Assembly (NCBI GenBank): GCA_002375495.1
Contig: DFLU01000009.1
Span: 63,773-127,772 of the forward strand
DNA from: Flavobacteriaceae bacterium UBA3611
GTDB taxonomy: Bacteria; Bacteroidota; Bacteroidia; Flavobacteriales; Flavobacteriaceae
Reading direction: 5' to 3'
DNA: 64,000 bases
Positions 50,566 to 58,608 of the stretch are shown here, piece after piece (position 1 is the stretch's first letter; each line of letters starts with the position of its first letter). The translations under genes and the position numbers were made by a program. The notes beneath the pieces are model-generated. The model searched no databases and was not told the DNA's origin. It saw only the letters and a list, made by a program, of their open reading frames with translations.

Positions 50566-50778
50566 ATGATTAAAGAAGGAACAAAAGTGCAATGGAAGTG
50601 GGGCAATGGCACCGCAACTGGGAAAGTAATCAACACGTTTACTGAAAAAGTTACCAAAACAATTAAGGGAAACGATGTGACCCGAGAGGGGGAAACTGAC
50701 AATAAAGCCCTTTATATTGAGCAGGAAGATGGTGATACCGTGTTGAAGTTAGAAAGTGAAGTCTCCCGCGCCGATTAA
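50566..50778 (+). CDS. DUF2945 / HVA1-family small protein
   Basis: A 70-residue protein starting at ATG 50566, which gives the family's N-terminus MIKEGTKVQWKWGNGTATGKV; 14 more residues in the longer frame are unlikely. It has a Tudor-like beta fold with the repeated basic V-x-x-x-F-T-E-K-V-T-K-T-I-K-G strand and an acidic central loop. The family is called 'hypervirulence-associated' in databases because of a fungal homologue; this is no evidence of virulence. The function is unknown. It is weakly linked to the DinB gene upstream (96 bases). Confidence 0.7.
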   Translation: MIKEGTKVQWKWGNGTATGKVINTFTEKVTKTIKGNDVTREGETDNKALYIEQEDGDTVLKLESEVSRAD

Positions 50779-50835
50779 TTTTACGATCGCTATTTGATTT
50801 GAACTTTTGCTGCCGTATCTTTAAAGAAAGAAAAT

Positions 50836-51459
50836 ATGGCTATGGCACAATTCATTAAAATTTACGAAGAAAACCCGAATCCGAAAGACATCAAAAAAGT
50901 AGTTGATGTGCTTCGGAATGGAGGTTTGGTAATCTACCCCAGCGATACGGTGTACGCTTTGGGCTGCGATATTACTAATAATAGGGCACTAGAACGAGTG
51001 GCTTTGCTGAAAGGCGTCAAGATGGAAAAAGCGAATTTTTCTTTTGTATGTGAAGATTTGAGCAACCTAAGCGATTATGTAAGACAAATAGATTCTGCTA
51101 CGTTTAAGTTGCTGAAACGGGCGTTGCCAGGGCCTTATACCTTTATTTTACCCGGAAACAACAACCTGCCTACGGTGTTTAAGAAAAAGAAGGAAGTAGG
51201 GATACGGGTGCCAGACAATGCGATTGCCCGAGCGTTGGTTAGCGGTTTGGGGAATCCGATTATTTCTACCTCTATTAAAGACGAAGATGAGGTGATTGAA
51301 TACACTACAGATCCTGAATTGATTTTTGAAAAATGGGAGAAGTTAGTCGATGTGGTGATTGATGGTGGCTATGGAGGAAATATTGCTTCAACCGTGATAG
51401 ATCTTACCGGAAGTGAGCCTGAACTGATTCGAGAGGGTAAGGGTAGCTTAGAGATTTAA
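50836..51459 (+). CDS. L-threonylcarbamoyladenylate synthase-like (YrdC/YciO)
   Basis: A 207-residue Sua5/YrdC/YciO-domain protein. YrdC/Sua5 members make threonylcarbamoyl-AMP for tRNA t6A37; YciO is a relative that may act differently. The domain shows GGLVIYPSDTVYALGCD at about 28-44, the K-x-R/substrate loop KGVKMEKANFSFVCEDL (about 59-75), GPYTFILPG at about 101-109 and VGIRVPDN at about 122-129. The KMEKANFSF segment is less basic than the canonical YrdC KRxxxxP loop, so YciO-type assignment is also possible. It shares a terminator with the ompA-like gene opposite. Confidence 0.82.
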   Translation: MAMAQFIKIYEENPNPKDIKKVVDVLRNGGLVIYPSDTVYALGCDITNNRALERVALLKGVKMEKANFSFVCEDLSNLSDYVRQIDSATFKLLKRALPGPYTFILPGNNNLPTVFKKKKEVGIRVPDNAIARALVSGLGNPIISTSIKDEDEVIEYTTDPELIFEKWEKLVDVVIDGGYGGNIASTVIDLTGSEPELIREGKGSLEI

Positions 51460-51463
51460 AATA

Positions 51464-51495
51464 AAAAACCCGACACATATATGTCGGGTTCTTTG
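51464..51495. terminator. Bidirectional terminator between yrdC-like and ompA-like genes
   Basis: A 9-bp stem (AACCCGACA / TGTCGGGTT) with a 6-base loop and A/T tails on both sides, lying between converging genes. Confidence 0.82.
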
Positions 51496-51514
51496 TTTTA
51501 TTTTAGAAAGCAGA

Positions 51515-52378
51515 TTATTGACCGCCTTCTTGGCTTAATTCTTCCATTGATGTTTCTACCATTTCGTAGAATTGGTCGATTTTAGGTAATACATAGATTT
51601 TTGTTCTACGGTTAATCGATTTGTTCTCGGCAGAGGTGTTAGGTACTTTCGGTACAAATTCACCACGTCCTGCAGCGATTAACTGTCCCGGGTTCGCACC
51701 AAGGTTCACGAGCTCACGTACAATAGCAGTCGCACGTTTTGCACTTAAATCCCAGTTGTCTAACAACACACCACTTTTATAAGGTACATTGTCTGTGTGT
51801 CCTTCAACCAATGCTTCAAACTCAGGCTTATCGTTGATTACTTTTGCAACTTTAGCTAAGATTTCAGAAGCCCTAGGTGTAATGTTGTAGCTTCCGCTCT
51901 TAAAGAGTACTTTGTCACTAAGCGAAATAAAAACAACTCCTTTTTCAACATTAATTTCAATGTCTTCATCGTCTAAGCCAACTTCTTTTTTCAAGCTGGT
52001 CACAATAGCCAAGGTTACACTGTCTTTTCGTGTAAGCGCATCTTGAAGTCTTCTAATGGTCAAGTCTTTTTCTTGAAGACTCTCTAACGATTTTTCAAGG
52101 TTAGCCGCACCTTTTTTAGTAAGGTCTGTAAAATCACCAATTTGTCTAATAAGATCTCCGTTAGTGGCGTTCAATGATGCTACCTGACTCTTTAAGCTTT
52201 CGTTTTGTGCTCTCAAACCAGAGCGTTCTTCTAAGCAGTCGTTTAACTTTACAGTAGCTGTATTTAATAAGTCTTGGGTTTTCTGTTGCTTGGTCTCCAG
52301 TTCTGCGTATTTCTTTTTAGAAACACATGACGTAAAAAATAACCCAGAACAAAGGGCCAACACTATTAATTTTTTCAT
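51515..52378 (-). CDS. OmpA-family lipoprotein with coiled coil
   Basis: A 287-residue predicted outer-membrane lipoprotein. The lipobox is FTSC (Cys18), followed by a long alpha-helical coiled-coil region (about 20-125). The C-terminal domain (about 140-280) is OmpA/MotB peptidoglycan-binding: VEGHTDNVPYKSGVLLDNWDLSAKRA, split at YKS, contains the Asp and the D-x-x-x-S-x-x-R-A pattern that contacts diaminopimelate, followed by NRRTKI. It likely ties the outer membrane to the wall. It has a T-rich leader and a weak promoter box (minus strand TAATTTTG at 52439-52432). It stands alone. Confidence 0.88.
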   Translation of the reverse strand: MKKLIVLALCSGLFFTSCVSKKKYAELETKQQKTQDLLNTATVKLNDCLEERSGLRAQNESLKSQVASLNATNGDLIRQIGDFTDLTKKGAANLEKSLESLQEKDLTIRRLQDALTRKDSVTLAIVTSLKKEVGLDDEDIEINVEKGVVFISLSDKVLFKSGSYNITPRASEILAKVAKVINDKPEFEALVEGHTDNVPYKSGVLLDNWDLSAKRATAIVRELVNLGANPGQLIAAGRGEFVPKVPNTSAENKSINRRTKIYVLPKIDQFYEMVETSMEELSQEGGQ

Positions 52379-52431
52379 TGTTTTTATTTTAAGTTGTTTG
52401 TTTTAATAGGTTTAGAAAATTAATTCTAGAC

Positions 52432-52439
52432 CAAAATTA
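52432..52439 (-). promoter_or_regulatory. Possible promoter box of the ompA-like gene
   Basis: Minus strand TAATTTTG, exact to TAnnTTTG, 53 bases before the ATG at 52378. No -33 TTG at usual spacing. Confidence 0.4.
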
Positions 52440-52489
52440 TGAAATGAATGCTCATGTATTGTACGATTAACAATACTTTAAGTAAAATA

Positions 52490-53485
52490 TTATTTCAATT
52501 GGTTGTAGAATTTTTCACCCTTTAAGAAATAAGCGATTACAACAGAATTGATCTCAGAATACTTCAAATTGCTGGCCCAATTTTTTCGTTTCCGTAGAAA
52601 TTTCGGTAGTAGTGCATAAAAGCTGAAATGCGCTCTCAAGATGGCGAAAAAATGATTTCCTTTTCCTTGAAGCAAAAACTGTATTCCTGCAAACGCATCG
52701 AGCACCAAACGTTGAAAAATTCGCCACCAAACAACACTTCCTTTTACGTTTTTTACCAACATTAGCAGCGTATTTCTAAAATTGTAGAAGGTCTTTTGTG
52801 CGTTTGCCGCACCAAGCGTTGCTCCGCCCACATGAAAAACCGTAGAAGCTCCCACATATTTTACAATTCCTCCTTTTGCCTGAAGTCGCCAACAAAGATC
52901 GATCTCTTCCTGATGGGCAAAGAAATCGGCATCCAATCCGCCTACCGCCCTAAAAGCATGGCTGCTTACAAAAAGACATGCTCCCGAAGCCCAGAATATC
53001 GTTGTGGTATCATTGTACTGGCCTCGATCTTCTTCAAGGGTGTTGAAAATTCGACCACGGCAATAGGGATACCCTAGTTTATCTACAAATCCGCCCGCCG
53101 CTCCGGCATATTCAAAATGTGTTTTTTTGTTGAAATCTAATATTTTGGGTTGGGCAGCGACCAATTGGTCATCATTTTTAAATGCTGAAAGGACAGGGGC
53201 CAGCCAGTTTTCGGTGACTGCTACGTCGCTATTCAGTAGCACAAATATTTCTTCGGAAAGGTTCGCTAAGGCGTCATTGTATCCTTTGGCATAGCCACCA
53301 TTTTCTGTGTTCTTGATGATCTGTACCGTCGGAAAATGCGCCGAAACATACGCAAGCGAATCGTCTGTAGACGCGTTATCTGCCACATATACTGTCGCTC
53401 CTTCCGAATACTGTACAACCGAGGGGAGAAACTGCTCTAAAAGCGCTTTTCCATTCCAATTTAAAATAACGACTGCTGTAGTCAT
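52490..53485 (-). CDS. Family 2 glycosyltransferase
   Basis: A 331-residue GT2-type enzyme with the GT-A fold: NWNGKALLEQFLPSV at about 9-23, VADNASTDDS at about 34-43 (nucleotide-sugar contact), LLNSDVAVTENWL at about 82-94 with the D-x-D-like Asp, and HQEEIDLCWRLQAKG at about 193-207, a motif of rhamnosyl/galactosyl-type GT2 enzymes. It should transfer a sugar to a lipid-linked or polysaccharide acceptor in the cytoplasm. There are no polysaccharide cluster genes next to it, so the acceptor is unknown. A short repeat-like element lies upstream (53534-53560). Confidence 0.9.
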   Translation of the reverse strand: MTTAVVILNWNGKALLEQFLPSVVQYSEGATVYVADNASTDDSLAYVSAHFPTVQIIKNTENGGYAKGYNDALANLSEEIFVLLNSDVAVTENWLAPVLSAFKNDDQLVAAQPKILDFNKKTHFEYAGAAGGFVDKLGYPYCRGRIFNTLEEDRGQYNDTTTIFWASGACLFVSSHAFRAVGGLDADFFAHQEEIDLCWRLQAKGGIVKYVGASTVFHVGGATLGAANAQKTFYNFRNTLLMLVKNVKGSVVWWRIFQRLVLDAFAGIQFLLQGKGNHFFAILRAHFSFYALLPKFLRKRKNWASNLKYSEINSVVIAYFLKGEKFYNQLK

Positions 53486-53533
53486 ATTATTCGATACAAT
53501 TTATTGCTAGAGCCAACACTTTTGGTAGCTGAA

Positions 53534-53560
53534 GTGTCACACTGAGCTGAGTCGAAGTGC
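53534..53560. repeat. Interspersed repeat-like element (TGAGCTGAGTCGAAGTG type)
   Basis: GTGTCACACTGAGCTGAGTC followed by GAAGTGC, in the gap between the GT2 gene and the M14 gene. CACT and AGTG ends allow a short hairpin. Sequences of the form CACTGAGC-x-GAGTCGAAGTG recur between genes in many Bacteroidota, in my recollection, so this is probably one copy of such a family; only this one copy is in the window. Confidence 0.5.
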
Positions 53561-53596
53561 TGTCGATGTGCTCTCGAAACTAGCATCATCAATGTA

Positions 53597-56113
53597 TTAC
53601 ATTTCGTCTCCAAAAAATATAGCGTTCATCAATAATTTATTGGTACCATACCAAAAAGCCCTGAAGTTGGTGTTGTCTGTAAAATAAATTACTTGTCCAC
53701 GACCTAATCCGCCTGTTTTAAAAGGAACGGTGTTCTTAAGTTCTTCCAATCGCGGATTTGAAATATAACCTGCCATGAGCGGAGACCCTGTGTATTGTAT
53801 CGGGTTATTGTAGCTGTTCTCATCTGCCGCTACAAAGAGGGTTGTATTTCTGAACATTGGCAATGTATTATTTTTGTATCCAAACGCAATAGGGTGGGAG
53901 CGGTCTAATTTGGTCTCGAAAATTGCACCACCAATACCTTTGGCTCCAAAATAATTGCGACGTTGCTCAAAAGTGATTCCCTTGGCTGTATCTTGAGCTG
54001 TTTTGAATTTCATTTTTAAAAATTCATTGCTGTTTAAATAACGCCCGGCACTTCTGTAAGCTATCAAAGTACCTCCGTTGCGAACCCATGTTTTTAGCTT
54101 TTCGGTATCGTCTTTATCTAAGCCGCCACCCCAGCTTGCCGGCATGATGATATCGGTATAACTGCTCAAATCTAAGTAGCCAAAACTGTCGGTATCCAGT
54201 TTTGTTATGTGCATATCGTATCGTGTGTCGAACAAATGCCAAATCTCACCAGCGTCATACGGGTTGATTCCGCCGCCAACTAAAATAGCAACCTTAGGCA
54301 TTTCTACAGCACGAAACTGGCCGCTACCTAGGTCGATACCCTGAGTGAGGCCGGTTTGTACTCCTGTGAATGTTACACCTGTTTCCTTACTTACTTTTGC
54401 CAGAAAGTTGTTCAGTTCTGTGCCTTGCATTTTTTGGTTCTGAACCGGAATCATAACCGTTCCATAATCGTATTGCTTGTTTTCAAGGCTGAATGGCGAC
54501 ATACCTACCTTTGCCCGTAATTCTTTTTTGAGGATCATATTAAGGGCTTTCGGACTGTAATATTCGTGCCATTCCATTAAATAGGCGTAGTTAGACATGT
54601 TTGGCGCCGTAGGTGTCTTCATCTCCAAATCGTTTATTTTGACTCCTGCCTGTGCCATGGTGGCATTTTCGTTGTAATCGAGGTTAAAAGCCAATGGAAG
54701 CGTCCATGCTGAAACATCGTAGAAGAGGCTGTCTTGAAAAGACGTTCGTTTTTCGAACATTGCCTTTACCAAGCGATGTTGTCTCTGGTTCTTCGGAATA
54801 AGGTAACTAGCTCCTTTTTTATAATTCGTACCATCTTTGCTGAAATCGGCTTTGATTTCATGAACGTCTATTTTATGACGCTTTAAAATTTCCGCTAGAT
54901 GAAATGCCTTTGCTGCATCTTTTTCATCTCCAAATACAATGGCTCCCGAAGTTGCCTCATTACGCGCATCGGCATAAAAGGTTCGCTGGTAATCGAGTAA
55001 TTCGGTACGCATCCCGATGGCGGCTTCTAAAGTTGAAAGCGCTGCCGTAAACTGGTTGCGAACCGTAAACGGAAACGTAAGGATACCGTTTTCACTTTCT
55101 TGTGCATGTCCGCGTGACGAAGCTTGCTCAAAAAGAATCCCGATTCCACCATTGATGTCTGGGAATGTACTACCCTTTCCGTAGTAGAAATCGTCAAAAT
55201 TTTCTTCGGTATAGTAAAAACTACCAATCTTATCTAACGCTTTGGCGTGGTAGGTTCCGATTTTGGCGGTAAGCTCCTGGTTCAGTTTCGGGGTAAGTGG
55301 GTGCGTTCTAGAAGGGATTCCTGGTTGGAAAAAGAAACTCGAATTGGTACCCATTTCATGGTGGTCTGTTAATATATTCGGGTACCAATGGTGAAACGTT
55401 TCAATACGGGCACGGCTTTCTGGTAACTGAACAGGCAACCAATCGCGGTTCATATCAAACCAATAATGGTTGGTACGCCCACCTGGCCAAACTTCGTTGT
55501 ATTCGCGGTCGTTCGGGTCTGGATTCACATTCTGGCTTTTGTGCATGTTGGCCCAATAGGCAAAACGCTGCAATCCGTCTGGATTTAGCGAAGGATCGAA
55601 CAAGATCACGGCATTGTTCATCAGTTCGTCAATTTTCGGACCTTGCGCTGCTGCGAGGTAGTAGGCAGCCGCCAAAGCTGCGTTTGAGCCACTGGCTTCA
55701 TTGCCATGGATAGAGAACCCTTGGTACACCACCACTGGCATAGTGGCCGTATTTTGTGAACTACCCGAACTTTCGGTAAGCGATACATGGTTCTGGCGTA
55801 TATTTTCGAGATTGTTATGATTTGCTGGTGAAGTAATGGTGAGTAGCAGAAGAGGGCGCCCTTCGTACGTTGTACCTCGATTTTCAATGGTAATACGGTC
55901 GCTTGCTTCGGCGAGGGCATACATATACTGTGCTAACTTGTCGTGTGTGATATGCCATTCGCCAACCTCATGGCCAATCACGCTTTTTGGAGTAGGAATG
56001 TTTGTGTTGTATGTCACATCATTGGGTAGGTAGTAATCAAGGTCTACCACATAGTCTTGTGCTAGCACGAGGGTTGAAATAGATAGAAAGCAAAGCAGTA
56101 GAAGGTTTTTCAT
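53597..56113 (-). CDS. Secreted M14 zinc carboxypeptidase
   Basis: An 838-residue exported peptidase. The start is set at ATG 56113 (MKNLLLLCFL), with a signal peptide ending VLAQD; the longer frame would begin in the hairpin upstream. The M14 carboxypeptidase domain (about 40-385) has the zinc motif HGNE (His126, Glu129) and the later HHEMG with the third ligand (about residue 240), and NPDGLQRF at about 175. The C-terminal half is a ThuA/flavodoxin-like domain (about 600-838, with GGGINPYDAGE and TLIAYRSAGR), as in Bacteroidota homologues. It probably trims extracellular peptides. A long 13-bp hairpin lies just upstream. Confidence 0.9.
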   Translation of the reverse strand: MKNLLLLCFLSISTLVLAQDYVVDLDYYLPNDVTYNTNIPTPKSVIGHEVGEWHITHDKLAQYMYALAEASDRITIENRGTTYEGRPLLLLTITSPANHNNLENIRQNHVSLTESSGSSQNTATMPVVVYQGFSIHGNEASGSNAALAAAYYLAAAQGPKIDELMNNAVILFDPSLNPDGLQRFAYWANMHKSQNVNPDPNDREYNEVWPGGRTNHYWFDMNRDWLPVQLPESRARIETFHHWYPNILTDHHEMGTNSSFFFQPGIPSRTHPLTPKLNQELTAKIGTYHAKALDKIGSFYYTEENFDDFYYGKGSTFPDINGGIGILFEQASSRGHAQESENGILTFPFTVRNQFTAALSTLEAAIGMRTELLDYQRTFYADARNEATSGAIVFGDEKDAAKAFHLAEILKRHKIDVHEIKADFSKDGTNYKKGASYLIPKNQRQHRLVKAMFEKRTSFQDSLFYDVSAWTLPLAFNLDYNENATMAQAGVKINDLEMKTPTAPNMSNYAYLMEWHEYYSPKALNMILKKELRAKVGMSPFSLENKQYDYGTVMIPVQNQKMQGTELNNFLAKVSKETGVTFTGVQTGLTQGIDLGSGQFRAVEMPKVAILVGGGINPYDAGEIWHLFDTRYDMHITKLDTDSFGYLDLSSYTDIIMPASWGGGLDKDDTEKLKTWVRNGGTLIAYRSAGRYLNSNEFLKMKFKTAQDTAKGITFEQRRNYFGAKGIGGAIFETKLDRSHPIAFGYKNNTLPMFRNTTLFVAADENSYNNPIQYTGSPLMAGYISNPRLEELKNTVPFKTGGLGRGQVIYFTDNTNFRAFWYGTNKLLMNAIFFGDEM

Positions 56114-56162
56114 AGTTGATTGTGTTTTGGTAATAATTATTTTTTTGCCAAGGAAACAGTCT

Positions 56163-56197
56163 CCCGTGCTATGCCGCCCGTGAGGGCATAGCACGGG
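56163..56197. repeat. Strong 13-bp perfect hairpin upstream of the M14 gene
   Basis: CCCGTGCTATGCC (56163-56175) is exactly inverted at GGCATAGCACGGG (56185-56197), loop of 9 bases. The GC content is higher than the flanks. It lies 50-84 bases upstream of the M14 ATG and has no T run, so it is not a simple terminator. It could be a leader structure, a protein-binding site or an interspersed element. Confidence 0.8.
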
Positions 56198-56209
56198 GGG
56201 TGCCGTATG

Positions 56210-56247
56210 GTAAAAATAAAAAAACCGTCTCGAAAGGAGAGACGGTT
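56210..56247 (-). terminator. DUF3276 gene terminator
   Basis: A 9-bp stem (AACCGTCTC / GAGACGGTT) with a 7-base loop and a long T run on the minus strand, 25 bases after the DUF3276 stop. Confidence 0.85.
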
Positions 56248-56271
56248 AATAGTTAAATATGATCAAAACGA

Positions 56272-56673
56272 TTAAATATCGTCAAAATCGATGTCTGTAA
56301 AATTGCTCGGTCCCGGTTCATCTGCTACTGTACCTGCTTCAGCAGCACTCTTTGGACCGCCTAAATCTTCTTCTTTTTTGTAGTCGCTTTGGTGGCGTTC
56401 GCTGATCACTTCTTCTCCTTTTTCATCAATGATGTAATCAATCATCTCTGCCAAGTGGTCTTTAAACTCAGAAAAATCTTCTTTGTACAGATAAATTTTG
56501 TGCTTTTTGTAGTGAAAAGAACCGTCGTCGTTCGTAAATTTCTTGCTTTCGGTAATCGTAAGGTAGTAATCGCCAGCCTTGGTAGATCGTACGTCAAAAA
56601 AATAGGTACGACGGCCTGCGCGCATTACTTTGCTGTAAATTTCTTCTTTCTCCATCGAATAAGTATCGCTCAT
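56272..56673 (-). CDS. DUF3276 PUR-like nucleic-acid-binding protein
   Basis: A 133-residue protein of DUF3276, which has a PUR-alpha-like fold. Start set at ATG 56673 (MSDTYSMEKEEIYSK), because the longer frame begins in an AT-rich stretch. The family segment is RAGRRTYFFDVRSTKAGDYYLTITESKKF (about 17-45, read here in parts), then KHKIYLYKEDF, giving the beta-beta-beta-beta-alpha PUR repeat. The tail from about residue 90 is acidic and disordered (GPKSAAEAGTVADEPGPSNF). PUR proteins bind single-stranded DNA or RNA; Bacteroidota copies are common but little studied. It is downstream of the ABC transporter gene. Confidence 0.85.
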   Translation of the reverse strand: MSDTYSMEKEEIYSKVMRAGRRTYFFDVRSTKAGDYYLTITESKKFTNDDGSFHYKKHKIYLYKEDFSEFKDHLAEMIDYIIDEKGEEVISERHQSDYKKEEDLGGPKSAAEAGTVADEPGPSNFTDIDFDDI

Positions 56674-56735
56674 AGTTGTTTGGTTTAAACTTCTGCCAAA
56701 AATCAAAAAAAAATACAAATAAGCCAAATGTAGTG

Positions 56736-58490
56736 CTACATTTCTTTTTCTGAAAGCTGCTTATTATACAATTCTTTATAATATCCATCGGTATTTACCA
56801 ATTCTGAATGAGTTCCTTGCTGAATGATCTGCCCTTCTTCCAACACGATAATCTGGTCTGCATTTTTAGCCGAAGACACCCTGTGGCTCACGATGATGGT
56901 GGTTTTTTCTTTTGAAATTTTCTGAAGATTCTGAAGTATTTCTTCTTCGGTTTCAGTATCAACAGCCGACAAACAATCATCAAACAACAAGATTTTTGGA
57001 TCTTTAATAATGGCGCGCGCTATGGAAACCCGTTGTTTTTGTCCGCCGCTCAACGATATACCACGTTCTCCCAAAACAGTGTCGTACCCATTCGAAAAAC
57101 CAATAATGTTTTGATGTACCGCTGCATTTTTTGCAGCTTCAAAAACTTCTTGGTCGGTTGCAGATTCTTTCCCAAACTTGATATTATTCTTAATACTGTC
57201 ACTAAAAAGAAATGCATCTTGGGGAACATAACCAATCGCTTCCCTGAGATTCTCTAAGTTTCGTTTGTCAATAGGGATTCCATCTACAAGCAATTCGCCT
57301 TCTGAAACATCATACAGACGACCGATAAGTTCAAGGATGGTAGACTTTCCGCTTCCAGTATTGCCAATAATTGCCAAGGTTTCTCCAGCTTTTACTGAAA
57401 ACGAAACATTTTTTAAAGCAGTGATATTGGTGTCACCATACGTAAATGATAGATTCTTAAATTCGATGGTGCCCGTCACGGTTTGTTTTTCTAAAACCGT
57501 ATTCTGAATGGCAGGCACTTCCTCTAAAAATTCATTAATCCGTTTTTGTGAAGCTTCTGCTTGTTGCACCATCGATGAAACCCATCCAACGATAGCAACC
57601 GGCCATGTGAGCATGTTTACATAAATCAAAAACTCGACAATGGTTCCAAAATCTATGAGTCCGTCGATATACTGTTTGCCACCTATATATATCACCAACA
57701 AGTTACTTACACCTATGAGCAACACCATGAGCGGGAAAAACAGTGCCTGTACCTTTACGAGTTCAAGATTTTTATCACGGCTTCCTTCAGATAATTCTAC
57801 AAACTCATTATTGATACGATGTTCAATCCCGTATGCCTTGATCACTGAAATTCCGCTGAAACTTTCTTGGGTGAAGGTGGTTAACTTCGATAAGTATTGC
57901 TGTACCACGGTGCTTCGTTTGTGAATAGCGATGCTAAGTCTGTAAATACACACAGATAAAACAGGTAGCGGAGCCACTACATATAAGGTAAGCTTCGGCG
58001 CTGTATAAAACATATAGGGCAACACTACTAAGAAAAGGGTAATTGTTGTGGTGCTATACATTAACGCCGGACCCGTATACATTCGTACTTTCCCAACATC
58101 TTCACTGATACGATTCATCAAATCACCCGTTCGATTTTGCTTGTAAAAGCTGAGGGAGAGTCGTTCATATTGTTCAAAAACGACATTTTTAAGATCAAAT
58201 TCTATATAACGGGAAACCACAATAATAGTTTGGCGCATGACAAAAGTGAAAAAAGCGGCCAGCAATGTAGTGCCTAAAATAAGCAGTATATTTTTGATGA
58301 GCTCAGACTTCACCGTTTCTAAGTCAGTGATACTTCCTCGAATATATTCGTCGACCACGTTCACAGTATCTCCAATGATCACAGGTACAAATAATTTGAA
58401 TATTGCTGCGATGATTGTTACTATCAAACCCAAGAGCAATCTGCCTCGGTATTTGATAAAAAAACGGTTGATGTATTTCAACTCTTTCAT
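56736..58490 (-). CDS. ABC exporter, fused transmembrane and ATPase domains
   Basis: A 584-residue half-size ABC exporter. The six-helix type I exporter domain occupies about residues 1-320, with helix starts near 18, 60, 135, 160, 245 and 275. The ATPase is about 340-584: Walker A GNTGSGKST at about 373-381, Q-loop IGYVPQDAFLFS, signature LSGGQKQRVSIARA at about 481-494, Walker B ILLFDDCLSAVD at about 500-511 (Asp-Asp where most have Asp-Glu) and H-loop IVSHRVSS. It works as a dimer in lipid, drug or peptide export. The Asp-Asp pair would remove the usual catalytic glutamate. Confidence 0.92.
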   Translation of the reverse strand: MKELKYINRFFIKYRGRLLLGLIVTIIAAIFKLFVPVIIGDTVNVVDEYIRGSITDLETVKSELIKNILLILGTTLLAAFFTFVMRQTIIVVSRYIEFDLKNVVFEQYERLSLSFYKQNRTGDLMNRISEDVGKVRMYTGPALMYSTTTITLFLVVLPYMFYTAPKLTLYVVAPLPVLSVCIYRLSIAIHKRSTVVQQYLSKLTTFTQESFSGISVIKAYGIEHRINNEFVELSEGSRDKNLELVKVQALFFPLMVLLIGVSNLLVIYIGGKQYIDGLIDFGTIVEFLIYVNMLTWPVAIVGWVSSMVQQAEASQKRINEFLEEVPAIQNTVLEKQTVTGTIEFKNLSFTYGDTNITALKNVSFSVKAGETLAIIGNTGSGKSTILELIGRLYDVSEGELLVDGIPIDKRNLENLREAIGYVPQDAFLFSDSIKNNIKFGKESATDQEVFEAAKNAAVHQNIIGFSNGYDTVLGERGISLSGGQKQRVSIARAIIKDPKILLFDDCLSAVDTETEEEILQNLQKISKEKTTIIVSHRVSSAKNADQIIVLEEGQIIQQGTHSELVNTDGYYKELYNKQLSEKEM

Positions 58491-58539
58491 GTAGGGCTTC
58501 CTTTGATATTAGCAGATTCGTATTTTAACAACAATCATT

Positions 58540-58570
58540 TTGCGGGATTATTAATTTAAAACTACTTTTG
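58540..58570 (+). promoter_or_regulatory. Promoter of leucine dehydrogenase-type gene
   Basis: TACTTTTG at 58563-58570, exact TAnnTTTG match, with TTG at 58540-58542 in a TTTTG run, 20 bases upstream. The ATG is 38 bases after the box. Confidence 0.65.
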
Positions 58571-58608
58571 CACGTCCTTTTTGAGGATGTATTAAAATTC
58601 TAAAAAAT

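Noticed and set aside
50566..50778. A virulence factor, from the HVA1/hypervirulence name of DUF2945
   Set aside because: This label is inherited from a fungal homologue. No virulence context exists in this window.
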